Below, piece by piece: positions 8,795 through 17,965 of a stretch of DNA of 64,000 nt. A model generated the notes under the pieces. It had not been told where the DNA came from. It ran no database searches and was given only the letters and a program-made list of their open reading frames with translations. The DNA comes from Halothermothrix sp. Lineage in GTDB: Bacteria; Bacillota; Halanaerobiia; DY22613. The position numbers were made by a program, and so were the translations under genes. Positions within the stretch are counted from its first letter, which is position 1. Each line of letters begins with the position of its first letter. The DNA lies in NCBI GenBank assembly GCA_016841825.1, contig JAENYK010000012.1, positions 124,001-188,000 on the forward strand, in the 5' to 3' direction.

Positions 8795-9493
8795 ATGCTA
8801 AATAGAGTTTTAATTATAGATGATGATACGGAGCTGTGTGCGTTGATAAAAAAATGTGCCACACAAGGAGAATTAGAAGCCGATATTGCCTGTACAGGAA
8901 GGACTGGATTATCAAAAATAATGAACCAAAGTGGCGCCTACTGTCTTGTGATTTTGGATGTTATGCTGCCTGGTTTAAATGGCTTTCAGGTTTTATCTGA
9001 AATTCGCAAAAACAGTACGGTTCCTATACTTATGCTGACAGCAAAAGGCAATGAAATAGATAAGGTGATGGGTCTGCGTCTTGGTGCGGACGATTACCTG
9101 ACAAAGCCATTTAGCATTAATGAACTGATGGCACGAATGGAATCCCTGATAAGACGGTACACGATTTTTAATCAAGCTGCGCCGATGGATGTTCTTATTT
9201 TTCATAATATGGTGATTGACAAGGAAAATTGAACTATCTGTATAAATGGAGAATCAATTGACCTGACTAGCAAGGAATTTGATTTATTACTGTTTCTGGC
9301 TTCTAACAAAGGACGTGTTTTTACAAAAAAGCAAATATACACGCAGGTTTGGAAGAATGAGTACGCATTTGACGATAACAATATCATGTCTTTTATTAGC
9401 AAGCTTCGGAAAAAGATTGAACCAAATACAGAACATCCTTTTTATTTACAGACTGTGCATGGAGTTGGTTACCGCTTTAATAAGGAGGCGTAG
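8795..9493 (+). pseudogene. OmpR-family response regulator interrupted by an in-frame TGA
   Basis: The receiver domain is complete: acidic pair IIDDD near residue 10, phospho-acceptor in VILDVMLPG, Thr in MLTAKG, Lys in DDYLTKPF. The frame then meets TGA at 9230-9232, after VIDKEN. Translation of the same frame beyond the stop gives an intact winged-helix DNA-binding domain (DLTSKEFDLLLFLASNKG to TVHGVGYRF), ending with TAG at 9491. The position of the stop usually holds Arg in relatives, so CGA to TGA is the simplest explanation. Start: ATG 8795, 7 bases after AGGAGG. A read-through protein would be 232 residues. The kinase gene follows 3 bases later. Sequencing error, recoding or true inactivation cannot be told apart here. 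Confidence 0.8.
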
Positions 9494-9496
9494 CAC

Positions 9497-10420
9497 ATGA
9501 AATGGACGTTAGTTTTCTTTTTTTCAACTATTATAAGTATTTGCGTCATTGTCTATCTCTGGGCAAAGCTCTGTCGTGTAAAGGAACAGATTTCTAATAT
9601 TAAGGATGCCCTGGAAGATATTAAAAAAGGAAACTTGAATCGCCGTATCCTTACAAGAAAAAGTGACATGACAAAAACGATTTGCTATAATATCAATGAG
9701 ATTGTTATGAATAATCAGTCACAGCTTACCAAGCTGAAACAATCGGAACAGGCCTACAAACGCCTTATGACAAGTCTTTCCCACGATGTCAAAACACCTT
9801 TGACCTCTTTAGTTGGCTACCTGGAGGCTATACAGGAAAAGATTGTGACAGGAGAAGAAAAAGAGGAATATATTGGTGTAGCTTTAGCCAAAGCCTATCA
9901 CTTAAAGGATTTTGTGGAATCCCTGTTTGAGTGGGTAAAGCTGGATGCGAAGGAGCAAATATTTCAGTTTGAAATCTGTGATTTGAATGAGCTTTCCCGT
10001 AATATTTTAGCCGACTGGATACCAACATTGGAGGACAAACTCTTTGGTTATGAAATTGACATTCCCGATTTGGAGTATAGTGTTTATTTAGACCGCAATG
10101 CTTATGTGCTTATACTCAACAACCTATTTCAAAATATACTTTTGCATAGCGGCGGCGATAAAATTCGCTTTCAAATTTTCGAAGACAAAGTACAAGCGGC
10201 CATTATCGTAACAGATAATGGAAAGGGAATACCCAAAAAGCATCTGTCACATATTTTTGAACGACTTTATCAGGGAGATGAATCCCGATCAACCAGTGGA
10301 AATGGTCTTGGGTTATCTATTGTTCAAGAGCTCGTATCAATACACAGCGGCATGATCCGTGCAGAAAATTTATCGCATGGCGGTGCTACTTTTACCATTA
10401 CCCTTCCGAAAGCTCTGTAG
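9497..10420 (+). CDS. sensor histidine kinase
   Basis: A 307-residue kinase. One N-terminal membrane helix (about 3-24) has no real extracellular domain, then comes a HAMP-like linker (about 30-75), the HisKA motif SLSHDVKTPL (His near 97), an N-box (NNLFQNIL) and G-boxes (DNGKGIP, GNGLGLSIV). A kinase with almost no sensing domain next to an ABC exporter resembles intramembrane-sensing kinases of antibiotic-resistance modules, in which the transporter takes part in sensing; that link is inferred. AAGGAGG precedes the ATG and overlaps the end of the regulator gene. Confidence 0.88.
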   Translation: MKWTLVFFFSTIISICVIVYLWAKLCRVKEQISNIKDALEDIKKGNLNRRILTRKSDMTKTICYNINEIVMNNQSQLTKLKQSEQAYKRLMTSLSHDVKTPLTSLVGYLEAIQEKIVTGEEKEEYIGVALAKAYHLKDFVESLFEWVKLDAKEQIFQFEICDLNELSRNILADWIPTLEDKLFGYEIDIPDLEYSVYLDRNAYVLILNNLFQNILLHSGGDKIRFQIFEDKVQAAIIVTDNGKGIPKKHLSHIFERLYQGDESRSTSGNGLGLSIVQELVSIHSGMIRAENLSHGGATFTITLPKAL

Positions 10421-10442
10421 TACTACGGAGCTTTCTTTTTTT
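10409..10442 (+). terminator. intrinsic terminator overlapping the kinase stop codon
   Basis: AAAGCTCTGTAG pairs with CTACGGAGCTTT and is followed by CTTTTTTT. It separates the two-component genes from the ABC transporter promoter. Confidence 0.85.
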
Positions 10443-10467
10443 CAAAACAAGAAAAAAGTAAGATAAC

Positions 10468-10500
10468 GGCAAGGTTTTGGCAAGGTTTCTACGCTATACT
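10468..10500 (+). promoter_or_regulatory. direct-repeat promoter of the ABC transporter operon
   Basis: Two identical copies of GGCAAGGTTT start at 10468 and 10479, exactly 11 bases apart, and a -10-like TATACT lies at 10495-10500. No proper -35 box is present; the second repeat occupies its place. Tandem repeats on one helix face over the -35 region are usual for OmpR-family activators, so the adjacent regulator is the likely binder. Confidence 0.6.
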
Positions 10501-10596
10501 TAAAAGGAGAAGGGAGAAAAGTATATGTTGGACAATTATTCAGGTGGAAATATCAAAACTTGAACGCAAAAAAATAGTTAAAAAAGGAGATTTAAA

Positions 10597-11520
10597 ATGG
10601 ATAATATTGTAATTGAAACCCGACAATTGACAAAGATATATGGGGAACAAACTGTTGTAAACGAAGTAAATCTGCATGTGCGGAAAGGCCGCATTTACGG
10701 ATTGCTTGGTCGGAATGGTGCGGGTAAAACTACTATTATGAAAATGATTTTGGGGCTTAGTTCGGTTACCTCTGGTGAAGTTGATGTTTTTAGTCAAACC
10801 ATTAAGGGAAACGAAAAATACATTTATCCTCGTATTGGAGCGATTATCGAAACGCCGGGTTTTTATCCTAATCTTACGGGAACGGAAAATCTTGAAATTT
10901 TTGCAAAACTGCGTGGGACATCCAGGCCTAATGCGGTGAAAGAAGCACTTGGAGTCGTCGGGCTGCCGTATAGGGACAAAAAAGTATTTAGCAAATATTC
11001 CCTTGGCATGAAACAACGCCTTGGGATTGCCAATGCAATCCTGCACGATCCGGAACTTCTTATACTGGACGAGCCTACAAATGGTCTTGATCCTATTGGT
11101 ATTGCGGAAGTCAGGAGTTTTATCCAGGACTTATGTGTCAAACGTGGAAAAACAGTTTTGATCTCTAGTCACATTCTCTCAGAAATTTCTTTGCTTGCAG
11201 ATGATATTGGTATCATCCACAACGGTGTTTTGCTGGAGGAAAACAGTTTGGCAGAGCTTCACAAGAGAAATAGTAAGTATATTTTGCTGCAAGTTTCTGA
11301 TACCGCAAAGGCTGTTTTATTGTTAGAACGTCGATTCCATGTGAAAGAATATTCGGTACAGGATACCCATACAGTGCTGCTATATGACACAGATCTTGAT
11401 ATGGCGGAAATCAACAAAGCTTTGATGCTTGAAAATATTTCTGTAATAAGTTTACAGCTCTGTAATGATACTCTGGAAGACTATTTTAAAAAAGTCACGG
11501 GAGGAGAAGGCATTGCTTAA
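10597..11520 (+). CDS. ABC transporter ATP-binding protein (BcrA/LanF-like)
   Basis: A 307-residue ATPase. Walker A is GRNGAGKTT (about 38-46), signature YSLGMKQRLGIA (about 133-144), Walker B LLILDEPTNGLDP (about 152-164), and the switch His lies in ISSHIL. A C-terminal extension of about 85 residues is typical of exporters of the bacitracin-resistance and lantibiotic-immunity type. AAAAAAGGAG precedes the ATG. It is followed by two ABC-2 permeases, giving the ATPase plus two-permease pattern of LanFEG systems. The substrate is unknown; a cell-envelope peptide antibiotic is a reasonable guess. Confidence 0.88.
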   Translation: MDNIVIETRQLTKIYGEQTVVNEVNLHVRKGRIYGLLGRNGAGKTTIMKMILGLSSVTSGEVDVFSQTIKGNEKYIYPRIGAIIETPGFYPNLTGTENLEIFAKLRGTSRPNAVKEALGVVGLPYRDKKVFSKYSLGMKQRLGIANAILHDPELLILDEPTNGLDPIGIAEVRSFIQDLCVKRGKTVLISSHILSEISLLADDIGIIHNGVLLEENSLAELHKRNSKYILLQVSDTAKAVLLLERRFHVKEYSVQDTHTVLLYDTDLDMAEINKALMLENISVISLQLCNDTLEDYFKKVTGGEGIA

Positions 11521-12232
11521 CCTTATTCAATCGGAGTTTCTAAAGCTACGACGTAGAAAATTTATCTGGCTGATGTTGTTTGCTGCTTTGTTCATGCCAC
11601 TTGTTGCTATATTTTATTTTAGTGGGGCAAATGCAACAGAAATAACACCTATACATTTTTACAAATGGACGGCCTTTTCCTACACGCTTTGGATTATTCT
11701 GCCCTTTGTGCTTGGAATGCTTTGTACGATGCTGATATACAACGAGAATCAAGAACAACTATGGATTATTCCTATCAGTAGGATGGGGTACTTTTTTAGC
11801 AAATTTGTGGTGGTTTTGTTTTATTCTATTTGCTTTATGCTGATTACCGCGGTTAGTTCCATTTTGGCGGGGGTCACGTCCGGACTGATTGTATTCACGA
11901 CTGACAGTATTTCTTTTTTGTTCATCAAGTGTCTGGAAATTGGGATTTTGATACCTTTGGCTATATTACCTATACTCGCGGTCACAGTTTCGCAGAAGGG
12001 CTATATCCTTCCAGTATGCGTAACCATTGTTTTTACATTTTTTGGATTTATCTTGCTTATGATAAATATGTACATCCACCCCCTTTCCAGTACGACGGCT
12101 ATTTTTATGCGAAATATTGAAGGAGTTGTTTTGGATGAGCCGGTAAACATGGGAAAAGCCTTTTTGTGTATCGGCATATGGGGAATTGCCTCAACTATTT
12201 GGGCGAAAATTGCGTTAGGAAAAGAAAAGTAG
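11513..12232 (+). CDS. ABC-2 type permease subunit 1
   Basis: About 239 residues with six membrane segments, starting with the basic QSEFLKLRRRKF helix typical of lantibiotic-immunity permeases (LanE/MutE type). The TTG at 11513 is chosen because GGAGGAG lies 6 bases upstream and the next upstream in-frame codons fall deep in the ATPase gene. The 8-base overlap with the ATPase gene suggests coupled translation. Confidence 0.8.
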   Translation: MLNLIQSEFLKLRRRKFIWLMLFAALFMPLVAIFYFSGANATEITPIHFYKWTAFSYTLWIILPFVLGMLCTMLIYNENQEQLWIIPISRMGYFFSKFVVVLFYSICFMLITAVSSILAGVTSGLIVFTTDSISFLFIKCLEIGILIPLAILPILAVTVSQKGYILPVCVTIVFTFFGFILLMINMYIHPLSSTTAIFMRNIEGVVLDEPVNMGKAFLCIGIWGIASTIWAKIALGKEK

Positions 12233-12982
12233 GTGAATGAAGTGAAAACATTATTATGGGTGGAACGATTAAAGCTAAAACGTTCAAAAATTCTATGGAT
12301 AGCTGTATTTTTTGCTGTCATGATAGCATTTATTGTGTTTATGCAGGGACAGTTTCAATATTATGGTCAGCGATATGTGGACGGAGTTACTTGGTACATG
12401 ACTGCAACACAATCCCTGGGGAGCTTATATGTGTTTCCTGCAATTATAGCGCTTATGGGTAGCTACATGATTTGTAGGGAAAATCAGGATGATACAATGA
12501 AATCTCTTGCGCTTATCCCCATTAGTGTCTCTAAATTAGTAGGAGCGAAAATGATCATGACAGCGATTTTTGCTGTTGCTCTTTACGCTTTTCTATTTAC
12601 AGTGACATTAATCGTGGAAGCGGTGCTTCATATCTCTTTGCTTGATTTGGGTATAGTACTTAGCTTTGCAAAAATGTATCTCTTAGAGGGGATAGGTTTT
12701 TTTCTCGCTGTATCTCCTATCATAGCCATAGTATATAGGTTAAAAAAGGGATATTGGTTTGCTCTGATATTTGCTGAACTCTATTCGTTCCTTGGTCTTT
12801 TTATCGGGATGCAGAGTACGATGCGCTCTATATATCCGATTACAGCAGTATTTTGTGCAGCAGGTTATTATAAAACAAACTCGATTCAATTTGTTATAAG
12901 CCTGTTCAGTTTGTTAACTAGCGGCAGTTTATCAGTGGTGTTTTTATATGGACTGAATAGAAAACATGATGTGTTTGATTGA
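12233..12982 (+). CDS. ABC-2 type permease subunit 2
   Basis: About 249 residues with six membrane segments, again beginning with a basic amphipathic helix (WVERLKLKRSKILWI). It completes an ATPase plus two-permease exporter. The GTG at 12233 directly abuts the previous stop; a GTG at 12242 fits the AGGTGA ribosome site better, so the true start may be 9 bases later. Confidence 0.8.
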   Translation: MNEVKTLLWVERLKLKRSKILWIAVFFAVMIAFIVFMQGQFQYYGQRYVDGVTWYMTATQSLGSLYVFPAIIALMGSYMICRENQDDTMKSLALIPISVSKLVGAKMIMTAIFAVALYAFLFTVTLIVEAVLHISLLDLGIVLSFAKMYLLEGIGFFLAVSPIIAIVYRLKKGYWFALIFAELYSFLGLFIGMQSTMRSIYPITAVFCAAGYYKTNSIQFVISLFSLLTSGSLSVVFLYGLNRKHDVFD

Positions 12983-13062
12983 TAGCAAATATAATTTTGG
13001 AGTTTAAATAATGAATAAAGTGAACTGGTTTTTCTCAATAATTATTCATAAAGAACTTAATT

Positions 13063-13107
13063 TGCCAAATAGGAATGGGCGATTACTATGCCCATTCCTA
13101 TTTGGCA
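13063..13107. terminator. 18-bp perfect inverted repeat between convergent operons
   Basis: TGCCAAATAGGAATGGGC at 13063-13080 is the exact reverse complement of 13090-13107, with a 9-base loop. It lies between the exporter operon (plus strand) and the secreted-protein operon (minus strand). Neither side has a strong T-run, so a bidirectional terminator is likely but not certain. Confidence 0.6.
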
Positions 13108-13187
13108 GCCATCAGTTGTTGCTTTTAGACTCGTGACTTTGTGTCTCTATCTTTTGACTGGTTTACCCTTGTCTGGAAAGAAATAAA

Positions 13188-13694
13188 TTATTGTAATTGA
13201 CTTACTGTATATAATATCTCCCCAGAGTAAATTCCGGGGTCAATCTCAAAGGGATTTAACCTTAATCGGAGATTTAGATAAAACAGATCGATACCATTAA
13301 AGGGCTTTTTTATCATTAATTGAGGTATCTGTGATAATTGATACCAGCTTTTACCATCTAGACTCCATTCCAATCGGGTAAAGGGGATTTTCCCTGGACC
13401 GTTGGATAAATATTCTTTGTCTGTGGAAATCCAGATGCCATAGGGAGCATTACTCGCCGTCCTAATCTGATGGACAGCTGGTTTAATAATAATAATCTGC
13501 TCTTCCCCCGAAACTGTAGCTGTTAAGAAGTCTTCTGCTGAAAAAACAATTTGTTTGGCGTCAATCTCAATATAGTATAGAGGGGGAACCTGTAACTTAA
13601 TTCTAAATTCCTGAATGAAGTCTGTTTTAGCATAGGCAGACGGAAGACAGAGTAGGAGGGTTGAGACAAGACTAATCCAGAGTATTTTTTTCAT
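13188..13694 (-). CDS. secreted beta-sandwich protein of the secretin locus
   Basis: A 168-residue protein with a signal peptide (MKKILWISLVSTLLLCLPSAYA, cleavage after AYA). The mature part alternates short beta strands and ends in DPGIYSGEILYTVSQLQ, the same closing motif (Pro-x-x-Tyr-x-x-x-Ile-x-[FY]-T-[VI]-S) found in the two other small proteins of the locus. I do not recognise a named family; pilin or fibre-subunit-like folds often end this way. ATG 13694 follows GAGGAGG. It is the last gene of the minus-strand operon. Confidence 0.6.
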   Translation of the reverse strand: MKKILWISLVSTLLLCLPSAYAKTDFIQEFRIKLQVPPLYYIEIDAKQIVFSAEDFLTATVSGEEQIIIIKPAVHQIRTASNAPYGIWISTDKEYLSNGPGKIPFTRLEWSLDGKSWYQLSQIPQLMIKKPFNGIDLFYLNLRLRLNPFEIDPGIYSGEILYTVSQLQ

Positions 13695-13710
13695 ATAATC
13701 TAACCTCCTC

Positions 13711-14247
13711 CTAATATAACTCACTCACAGTAATTGTAATAGTTCCTTCATACGTACCAGCTGGTTGAGCAGTTAATGAGTCGATCTGAATAGCACCATA
13801 AATGTTAAAATATGTGGTAACCTCGGTGTCATTTAGCAAGCGCTGTTGATAAATTTTACCTGGTTGAAAAGAATAAGCGCTGTTTTCAGGGTAGTTTACC
13901 CAATAGGTTGCATCCAATGTATAAGGTTTATTGGTGAATTCACCTGTGTAACTCAAATCAGTGACAGAAAAGTGAACTATAACCGGGATATTGGTCTTTA
14001 CCGCCATCTGTCCATACCCATTGGAATTCTCTCGATAAGTACCCTTTATTGGAGTCAAAATCTGAAATCGTACTGGGCTTTGTAAAATAGATATATGGAT
14101 AAAGGGATCATTGTCATGCTGAATATTAACTCCATCTGTTAGGTTCAAATGGCTGCTATTCACTTTAGAGGTTCCTACTGTAATCAGTACCCATCCAATC
14201 AACAATATAATTACTCCGATTTTGTGTAACCTGCGTTTAGCAAGCAT
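13711..14247 (-). CDS. membrane-anchored beta-sandwich protein of the secretin locus
   Basis: About 178 residues. A basic start (MLAKRRLHKIG) leads into one hydrophobic helix (IGVIILLIGWVLITVGTS), then an extracytoplasmic beta-rich domain ending in PAGTYEGTITITVSELY. That end matches the closing motif of the neighbours at 13188 and 15899, so the three are likely paralogues or share a fold. ATG 14247 is 8 bases after CAGGAGG; an upstream ATG at 14271 has no ribosome site. A decayed second copy of part of this gene is at 8150-8292. Confidence 0.6.
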   Translation of the reverse strand: MLAKRRLHKIGVIILLIGWVLITVGTSKVNSSHLNLTDGVNIQHDNDPFIHISILQSPVRFQILTPIKGTYRENSNGYGQMAVKTNIPVIVHFSVTDLSYTGEFTNKPYTLDATYWVNYPENSAYSFQPGKIYQQRLLNDTEVTTYFNIYGAIQIDSLTAQPAGTYEGTITITVSELY

Positions 14248-14263
14248 CAGAGAAGCCTCCTGT

Positions 14264-15802
14264 TTATTCATTTTTTAGTGTAAGATCTTTTTCGATTTTT
14301 TGCAGTTCAATATTATCGCTATATATTTTTATTTCAACATGATATAACCCGGGATTTAGATCTTTGGCAATTCCAGTTAAAAGCTGACTCTTGTTTGGAA
14401 GAAGCTGATCTACTCCTTCCGATAAAGTCAGTGGTATGGATTCAATAATACTGTCATTTTGACTAATTATTAAGATAGCTTTTGGGTTGCAGACGATGTT
14501 TCCCGTATTTTTAACACCCAACGAGAAGAGATAACCTTCTTCTGTAAAAATGGAATATAAGTTCTGTATCTCTATATCTCTTAGACCAGTGTCTCCAATC
14601 AGAATAGTCAAGGGAATTTTTTGCTGTTCTAAAGGTTGCTCTTTTTTCTGGGGAGGATAAGCCAGAAATTCTAAATAGCTGTGATAACTTCCCGGTGGGA
14701 TATCTTTTGGCACCACGCAGGTCACAAGTACTTTTTTAGATTGTCTTGCTCCGAGAAATATCTCCTCTTGATGGAATTGAATCCAGTTCAGATTAGAATG
14801 GCTATAATTGGCTTCCACTTCCTGAGCTTTAGTAAGAACCATTGTTTCTTCAGATGTTTCATTTCGTACATCAATGGCTAAAGTTTTTCTCTGGCCTGGC
14901 TGTAGTGTGGTTTCAATCTCCTGTTGTTCAATAGCAAATATATGCATTTCGTCAGCGTTGGAATAGTCAAACTGTCCTTCTGCTATCGTAATATGTTGAC
15001 TTTTAACAATCTGCCCATAGTCACCGTATTTTATAAATATCTGAATTGTGTAATCCCCTGGTGCAAGAGGTTTGGTGATCTCTGCTAAATACTGCACATG
15101 ACTTCCCGGATACATTCTGGTGATATCTAAATTGGCAGTGGCACTTGCTGGACTACGCATAATAACTCTTTCAATAAGATTTCGCTGTGCATCACGAATG
15201 GTTGCTTCACCCGATACTTCAAAATCCCAATCCGAATCATTCTTAATTTGAACCTCCAGAAGTGGTTGATTCTCTTCACCTGGAATCAACCCCCAACCAT
15301 CTACCAATTCAGCACGCTTACGTAAACCGATTCGATCAATTCGAATAATTAAGCGAACGGCATAACGAATCCGAAAAATTACTCCTTGTTGGTTATGTTG
15401 AGTTTGTGGCTCTATCATTAAGATTACAGTATGAGAACCTTGTGCATTTAGGGGTACTTTAACTTTTCCCCGAAGCGATATATTGTCACCTGGATAAATC
15501 TGCACTTCAGTTTTGTCTAATGTAATCCATTCAGCTTCCGGAAAAAATTCTACAGGTAATTGTTGATAGGTCATACTACCGTCTAAAATCTGAATCGGTT
15601 TAAATAAAGATACTCTGACTATTTCTGAATCGTCGGTAGGAGTTAAGGTTATCTCAAACCCTTTTTCCTCACCTGGTTTCATATCTAGTTCCAGCCCTAA
15701 TGGGCGGACACCAATTGCGATACTTTTACCACTACAAATAATGAATGAAATAACGATGAGAATCAATATAAGCATTGGGTAGTAATATGATTTCAATTTC
15801 AT
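14264..15802 (-). CDS. exported Ig-like protein, possible fibre chaperone or anchor
   Basis: A 512-residue protein with an N-terminal hydrophobic segment (about 5-24) and the rest predicted outside the cytoplasm. After IAIGVRPLGLELDMKPGE it shows a chain of Ig/NEW3-like beta-sandwich units: phrases such as GAKQ-like LGARQSKKVLVTCVVP, DIPPGSYHSYLEFL, LNPGLYHVEIKIY recur about every 120 residues. Such repeats occur in PapD-like chaperones and in DUF916-type cell-surface proteins, but no diagnostic motif lets me choose. ATG 15802 lies 8 bases after GGTGGAGG. It is flanked by secreted small subunits, which suggests it binds or presents them. Confidence 0.5.
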   Translation of the reverse strand: MKLKSYYYPMLILILIVISFIICSGKSIAIGVRPLGLELDMKPGEEKGFEITLTPTDDSEIVRVSLFKPIQILDGSMTYQQLPVEFFPEAEWITLDKTEVQIYPGDNISLRGKVKVPLNAQGSHTVILMIEPQTQHNQQGVIFRIRYAVRLIIRIDRIGLRKRAELVDGWGLIPGEENQPLLEVQIKNDSDWDFEVSGEATIRDAQRNLIERVIMRSPASATANLDITRMYPGSHVQYLAEITKPLAPGDYTIQIFIKYGDYGQIVKSQHITIAEGQFDYSNADEMHIFAIEQQEIETTLQPGQRKTLAIDVRNETSEETMVLTKAQEVEANYSHSNLNWIQFHQEEIFLGARQSKKVLVTCVVPKDIPPGSYHSYLEFLAYPPQKKEQPLEQQKIPLTILIGDTGLRDIEIQNLYSIFTEEGYLFSLGVKNTGNIVCNPKAILIISQNDSIIESIPLTLSEGVDQLLPNKSQLLTGIAKDLNPGLYHVEIKIYSDNIELQKIEKDLTLKNE

Positions 15803-15834
15803 CTCTAAATCCTCCACCTTTTAATTTTTAATTC

Positions 15835-15875
15835 GCTAACCAGAGGAGATATCTTAGTGTTTCCCTCTGGTTAGC
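15835..15875 (-). terminator. intra-operon hairpin downstream of the pilin-like gene
   Basis: GCTAACCAGAGG pairs with CCTCTGGTTAGC, 12 bp with a 17-base loop. It lies 24 bases after the stop of the 15899 gene and before the next gene. The T-run is weak. It may be an attenuator or 3' stabiliser that makes the first small subunit the most abundant product. Confidence 0.55.
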
Positions 15876-15898
15876 TTAGCTTGCTTAACTCATGTCTA

Positions 15899-16417
15899 TT
15901 AGTCTAGAGAAATTGTGAAGACAATTTCGGTACTGTAAGTATCAGCAGGCAAATCATACCAGTTATCCGGTAAAGCCGGGATTAATTCTACATCAGCGAA
16001 CCATTCACCATTGATGTAGTTACTACCCCATACTAGTGGAATTTGCCAACTGGCTGATTGATTTGCAGAGTTAATGGTAGCCAGGGTTTGGTTATTTATT
16101 TTAAAGTTCATCTGATAGCCAATTGAGAAATCATGAACCTGACCTACCAGGGGACCAAAAGTAGCAGCTACAGTTACCGGTGCATTCAAACGAAGCCGCA
16201 AAAAATTTTCTTTAAGGTAAGTATGGTCGCCAAAGTGGTCTCTTTTCAATGTTAGATTCCAGCAACCACCATTCATTACATGGAACTGACCAAATGGGTC
16301 TAAAGTTGCATTTATCTCCATAGTCTCAGTGCCACCATTAGTGGAAATGGCAAAACTCGCGATTGATAGACCAAATACTAAGGTCATTACCATCATTAAA
16401 ATAACTAGTTTTTTCAT
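15899..16417 (-). CDS. secreted pilin-like beta-sandwich protein
   Basis: A 172-residue protein with a clear signal peptide (MKKLVILMMVMTLVFGLSIASFA) and a mature part that begins ISTNGGTETMEI. It has a cluster of aromatic and charged residues in the middle, one Cys, and ends ADTYSTEIVFTISLD, the motif shared with the other small secreted proteins here. ATG 16417 follows GAGGAGG. The 282-base gap upstream contains no gene and could hold its own promoter. With a hairpin directly after it, it is the best candidate for the main subunit of an external structure. Confidence 0.6.
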   Translation of the reverse strand: MKKLVILMMVMTLVFGLSIASFAISTNGGTETMEINATLDPFGQFHVMNGGCWNLTLKRDHFGDHTYLKENFLRLRLNAPVTVAATFGPLVGQVHDFSIGYQMNFKINNQTLATINSANQSASWQIPLVWGSNYINGEWFADVELIPALPDNWYDLPADTYSTEIVFTISLD

Positions 16418-16699
16418 TAAAAAATTCCTCCTCATTGGTTATAAGCCTTAAATTTTGGGGTTGGCCGGTTTCACCATTAGCTTCCTACCATCCTATTGGT
16501 GACCAGTTAAAGAATGGCAGTTCACAGCTTCCAATGAGAAATTATCTAACCATCTACTTTTTAAACTATTCTGTGAGAGACCTAGTGATCAAACTCCTGG
16601 CATTTATCACCTCCTGATCTTAATAAATAAATTGAAATCTCTCTTCTTTCTGATACTCAAAATAATCTCGTTAGGGTAAACGAGGTTTGAAGCTTTAAA

Positions 16700-17947
16700 T
16701 TATTCTTGAATAAAATTTAATCCAAAGTGGAGTGATAGGTCTTGATTAACCTTTTGTTCCAGAAGTAAGTTGATACCAACTTCTGGAGAATACAGATAAC
16801 CAATCCCCAGCCGGTTAGTTACCTTTTCCTCCAGATAAATTCCTTCATACCAGGCTTTCCATCTATTTTTTTGATAATTAAGAATAACGTTCCAATAAGG
16901 TGTATGAAAGCTGAGACTATTTCCGCTATAACAGACTGGAAGATAAGAGATTTTGGCTTGCAATAAATCAATATTCATCTGATCTGTGATTCCCCAACGG
17001 AGATCTGCATTAATTCCGTCAGAATCAAGCTGACCGGATAATGCTAAACTTGTTGTCGGTAAAAAATAACTATAATTTAGCCGATAAGATAGTAGTTCAT
17101 CCTGGATTCGAAAATTGCAAAATAATTCATGTTCATTTTTATAGAAGTTATAATCAAGCCCTAACTCATCAAAAATGTAAAGGGTGGTTTCTTGACGTTG
17201 ATATTTCGGATTTGTCGCAATAAATTTATTAATTGCGAGCAAGTTACCAATGGTCCAATATGAACCCTGAGTGTCAAATATTTCCGGTGAGATAGGTATG
17301 GCCGTTAAAAAAAGAGCAAAATGCTTATTACTGTCTGCTGTCTTTCTGGTTAAAATTAATATTGGTTTAGTAGCACTTTCTTGAATCCAATTATTTACTT
17401 GAATATTTCTTATACTTCCCCAAGATGATTCACTTCTCATAATCAGGCGTGTAAGTATTCTTTGATTCTTGTTATCAATTGTCAGCGGAAGTAAACTTAG
17501 TTCAAAAGTTGTTTTCTTTAACTGTTGGAGTATCGTTTTTTCTGCCATTCTAATGGTCACAGGATACTTTTCCATGGTTATTAACCATGACAGATTTTCC
17601 GTTTGCTTGTCGATGGTCAGCTGATTGAGATCCAATTCTATATTCTTTTCACAATAGGTGCTGATTAACTCTAAAATCTGCTTGTTCGTTGAAAAAGTCC
17701 ATTCATTTTCCGTCTCTTCTTCGAATTCAAAATTGATCTTTTGAAATAAGGAATCTTCAAGTTCTTCAAAATAAAGTGAATATAGTACTAAGAAATTTTG
17801 CGAATCCAATGCAGGAAGTTTCCATTCCTGGTTAACCAATAATTTTGCCAGGTCTTTATTCAAGAGTGGTTGTGTCATGGTTTTTCCCGGTACACAGGTG
17901 GTGAAGAGGAGTAGCAGAATAAAAATTATTACTAACTTATTTCTCAT
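16700..17947 (-). CDS. exported protein with probable outer-membrane beta-barrel C-terminus
   Basis: A 415-residue protein with a signal peptide (about 1-22, VPGKTMT after it). The first 240 residues look globular. From about 245 to the end there is a run of alternating amphipathic strands with Tyr/Trp girdles (TLYIFDELGLDYNFY, WNVILNYQKNRWKAWYEG, LSLHFGLNFIQE), typical of outer-membrane barrels. No family is recognised. ATG 17947 follows AGGAGGG. It lies 18 bases after the secretin gene, so the two probably work together in an outer membrane. Confidence 0.5.
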   Translation of the reverse strand: MRNKLVIIFILLLLFTTCVPGKTMTQPLLNKDLAKLLVNQEWKLPALDSQNFLVLYSLYFEELEDSLFQKINFEFEEETENEWTFSTNKQILELISTYCEKNIELDLNQLTIDKQTENLSWLITMEKYPVTIRMAEKTILQQLKKTTFELSLLPLTIDNKNQRILTRLIMRSESSWGSIRNIQVNNWIQESATKPILILTRKTADSNKHFALFLTAIPISPEIFDTQGSYWTIGNLLAINKFIATNPKYQRQETTLYIFDELGLDYNFYKNEHELFCNFRIQDELLSYRLNYSYFLPTTSLALSGQLDSDGINADLRWGITDQMNIDLLQAKISYLPVCYSGNSLSFHTPYWNVILNYQKNRWKAWYEGIYLEEKVTNRLGIGYLYSPEVGINLLLEQKVNQDLSLHFGLNFIQE

Positions 17948-17965
17948 GTTAAACCCTCCTGGAGG

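Noticed and set aside
10525-10563. Twelve-codon frame between the exporter promoter and the ATPase gene, preceded by a purine-rich site
   Set aside because: Too short and without similarity or structure to support a leader peptide.
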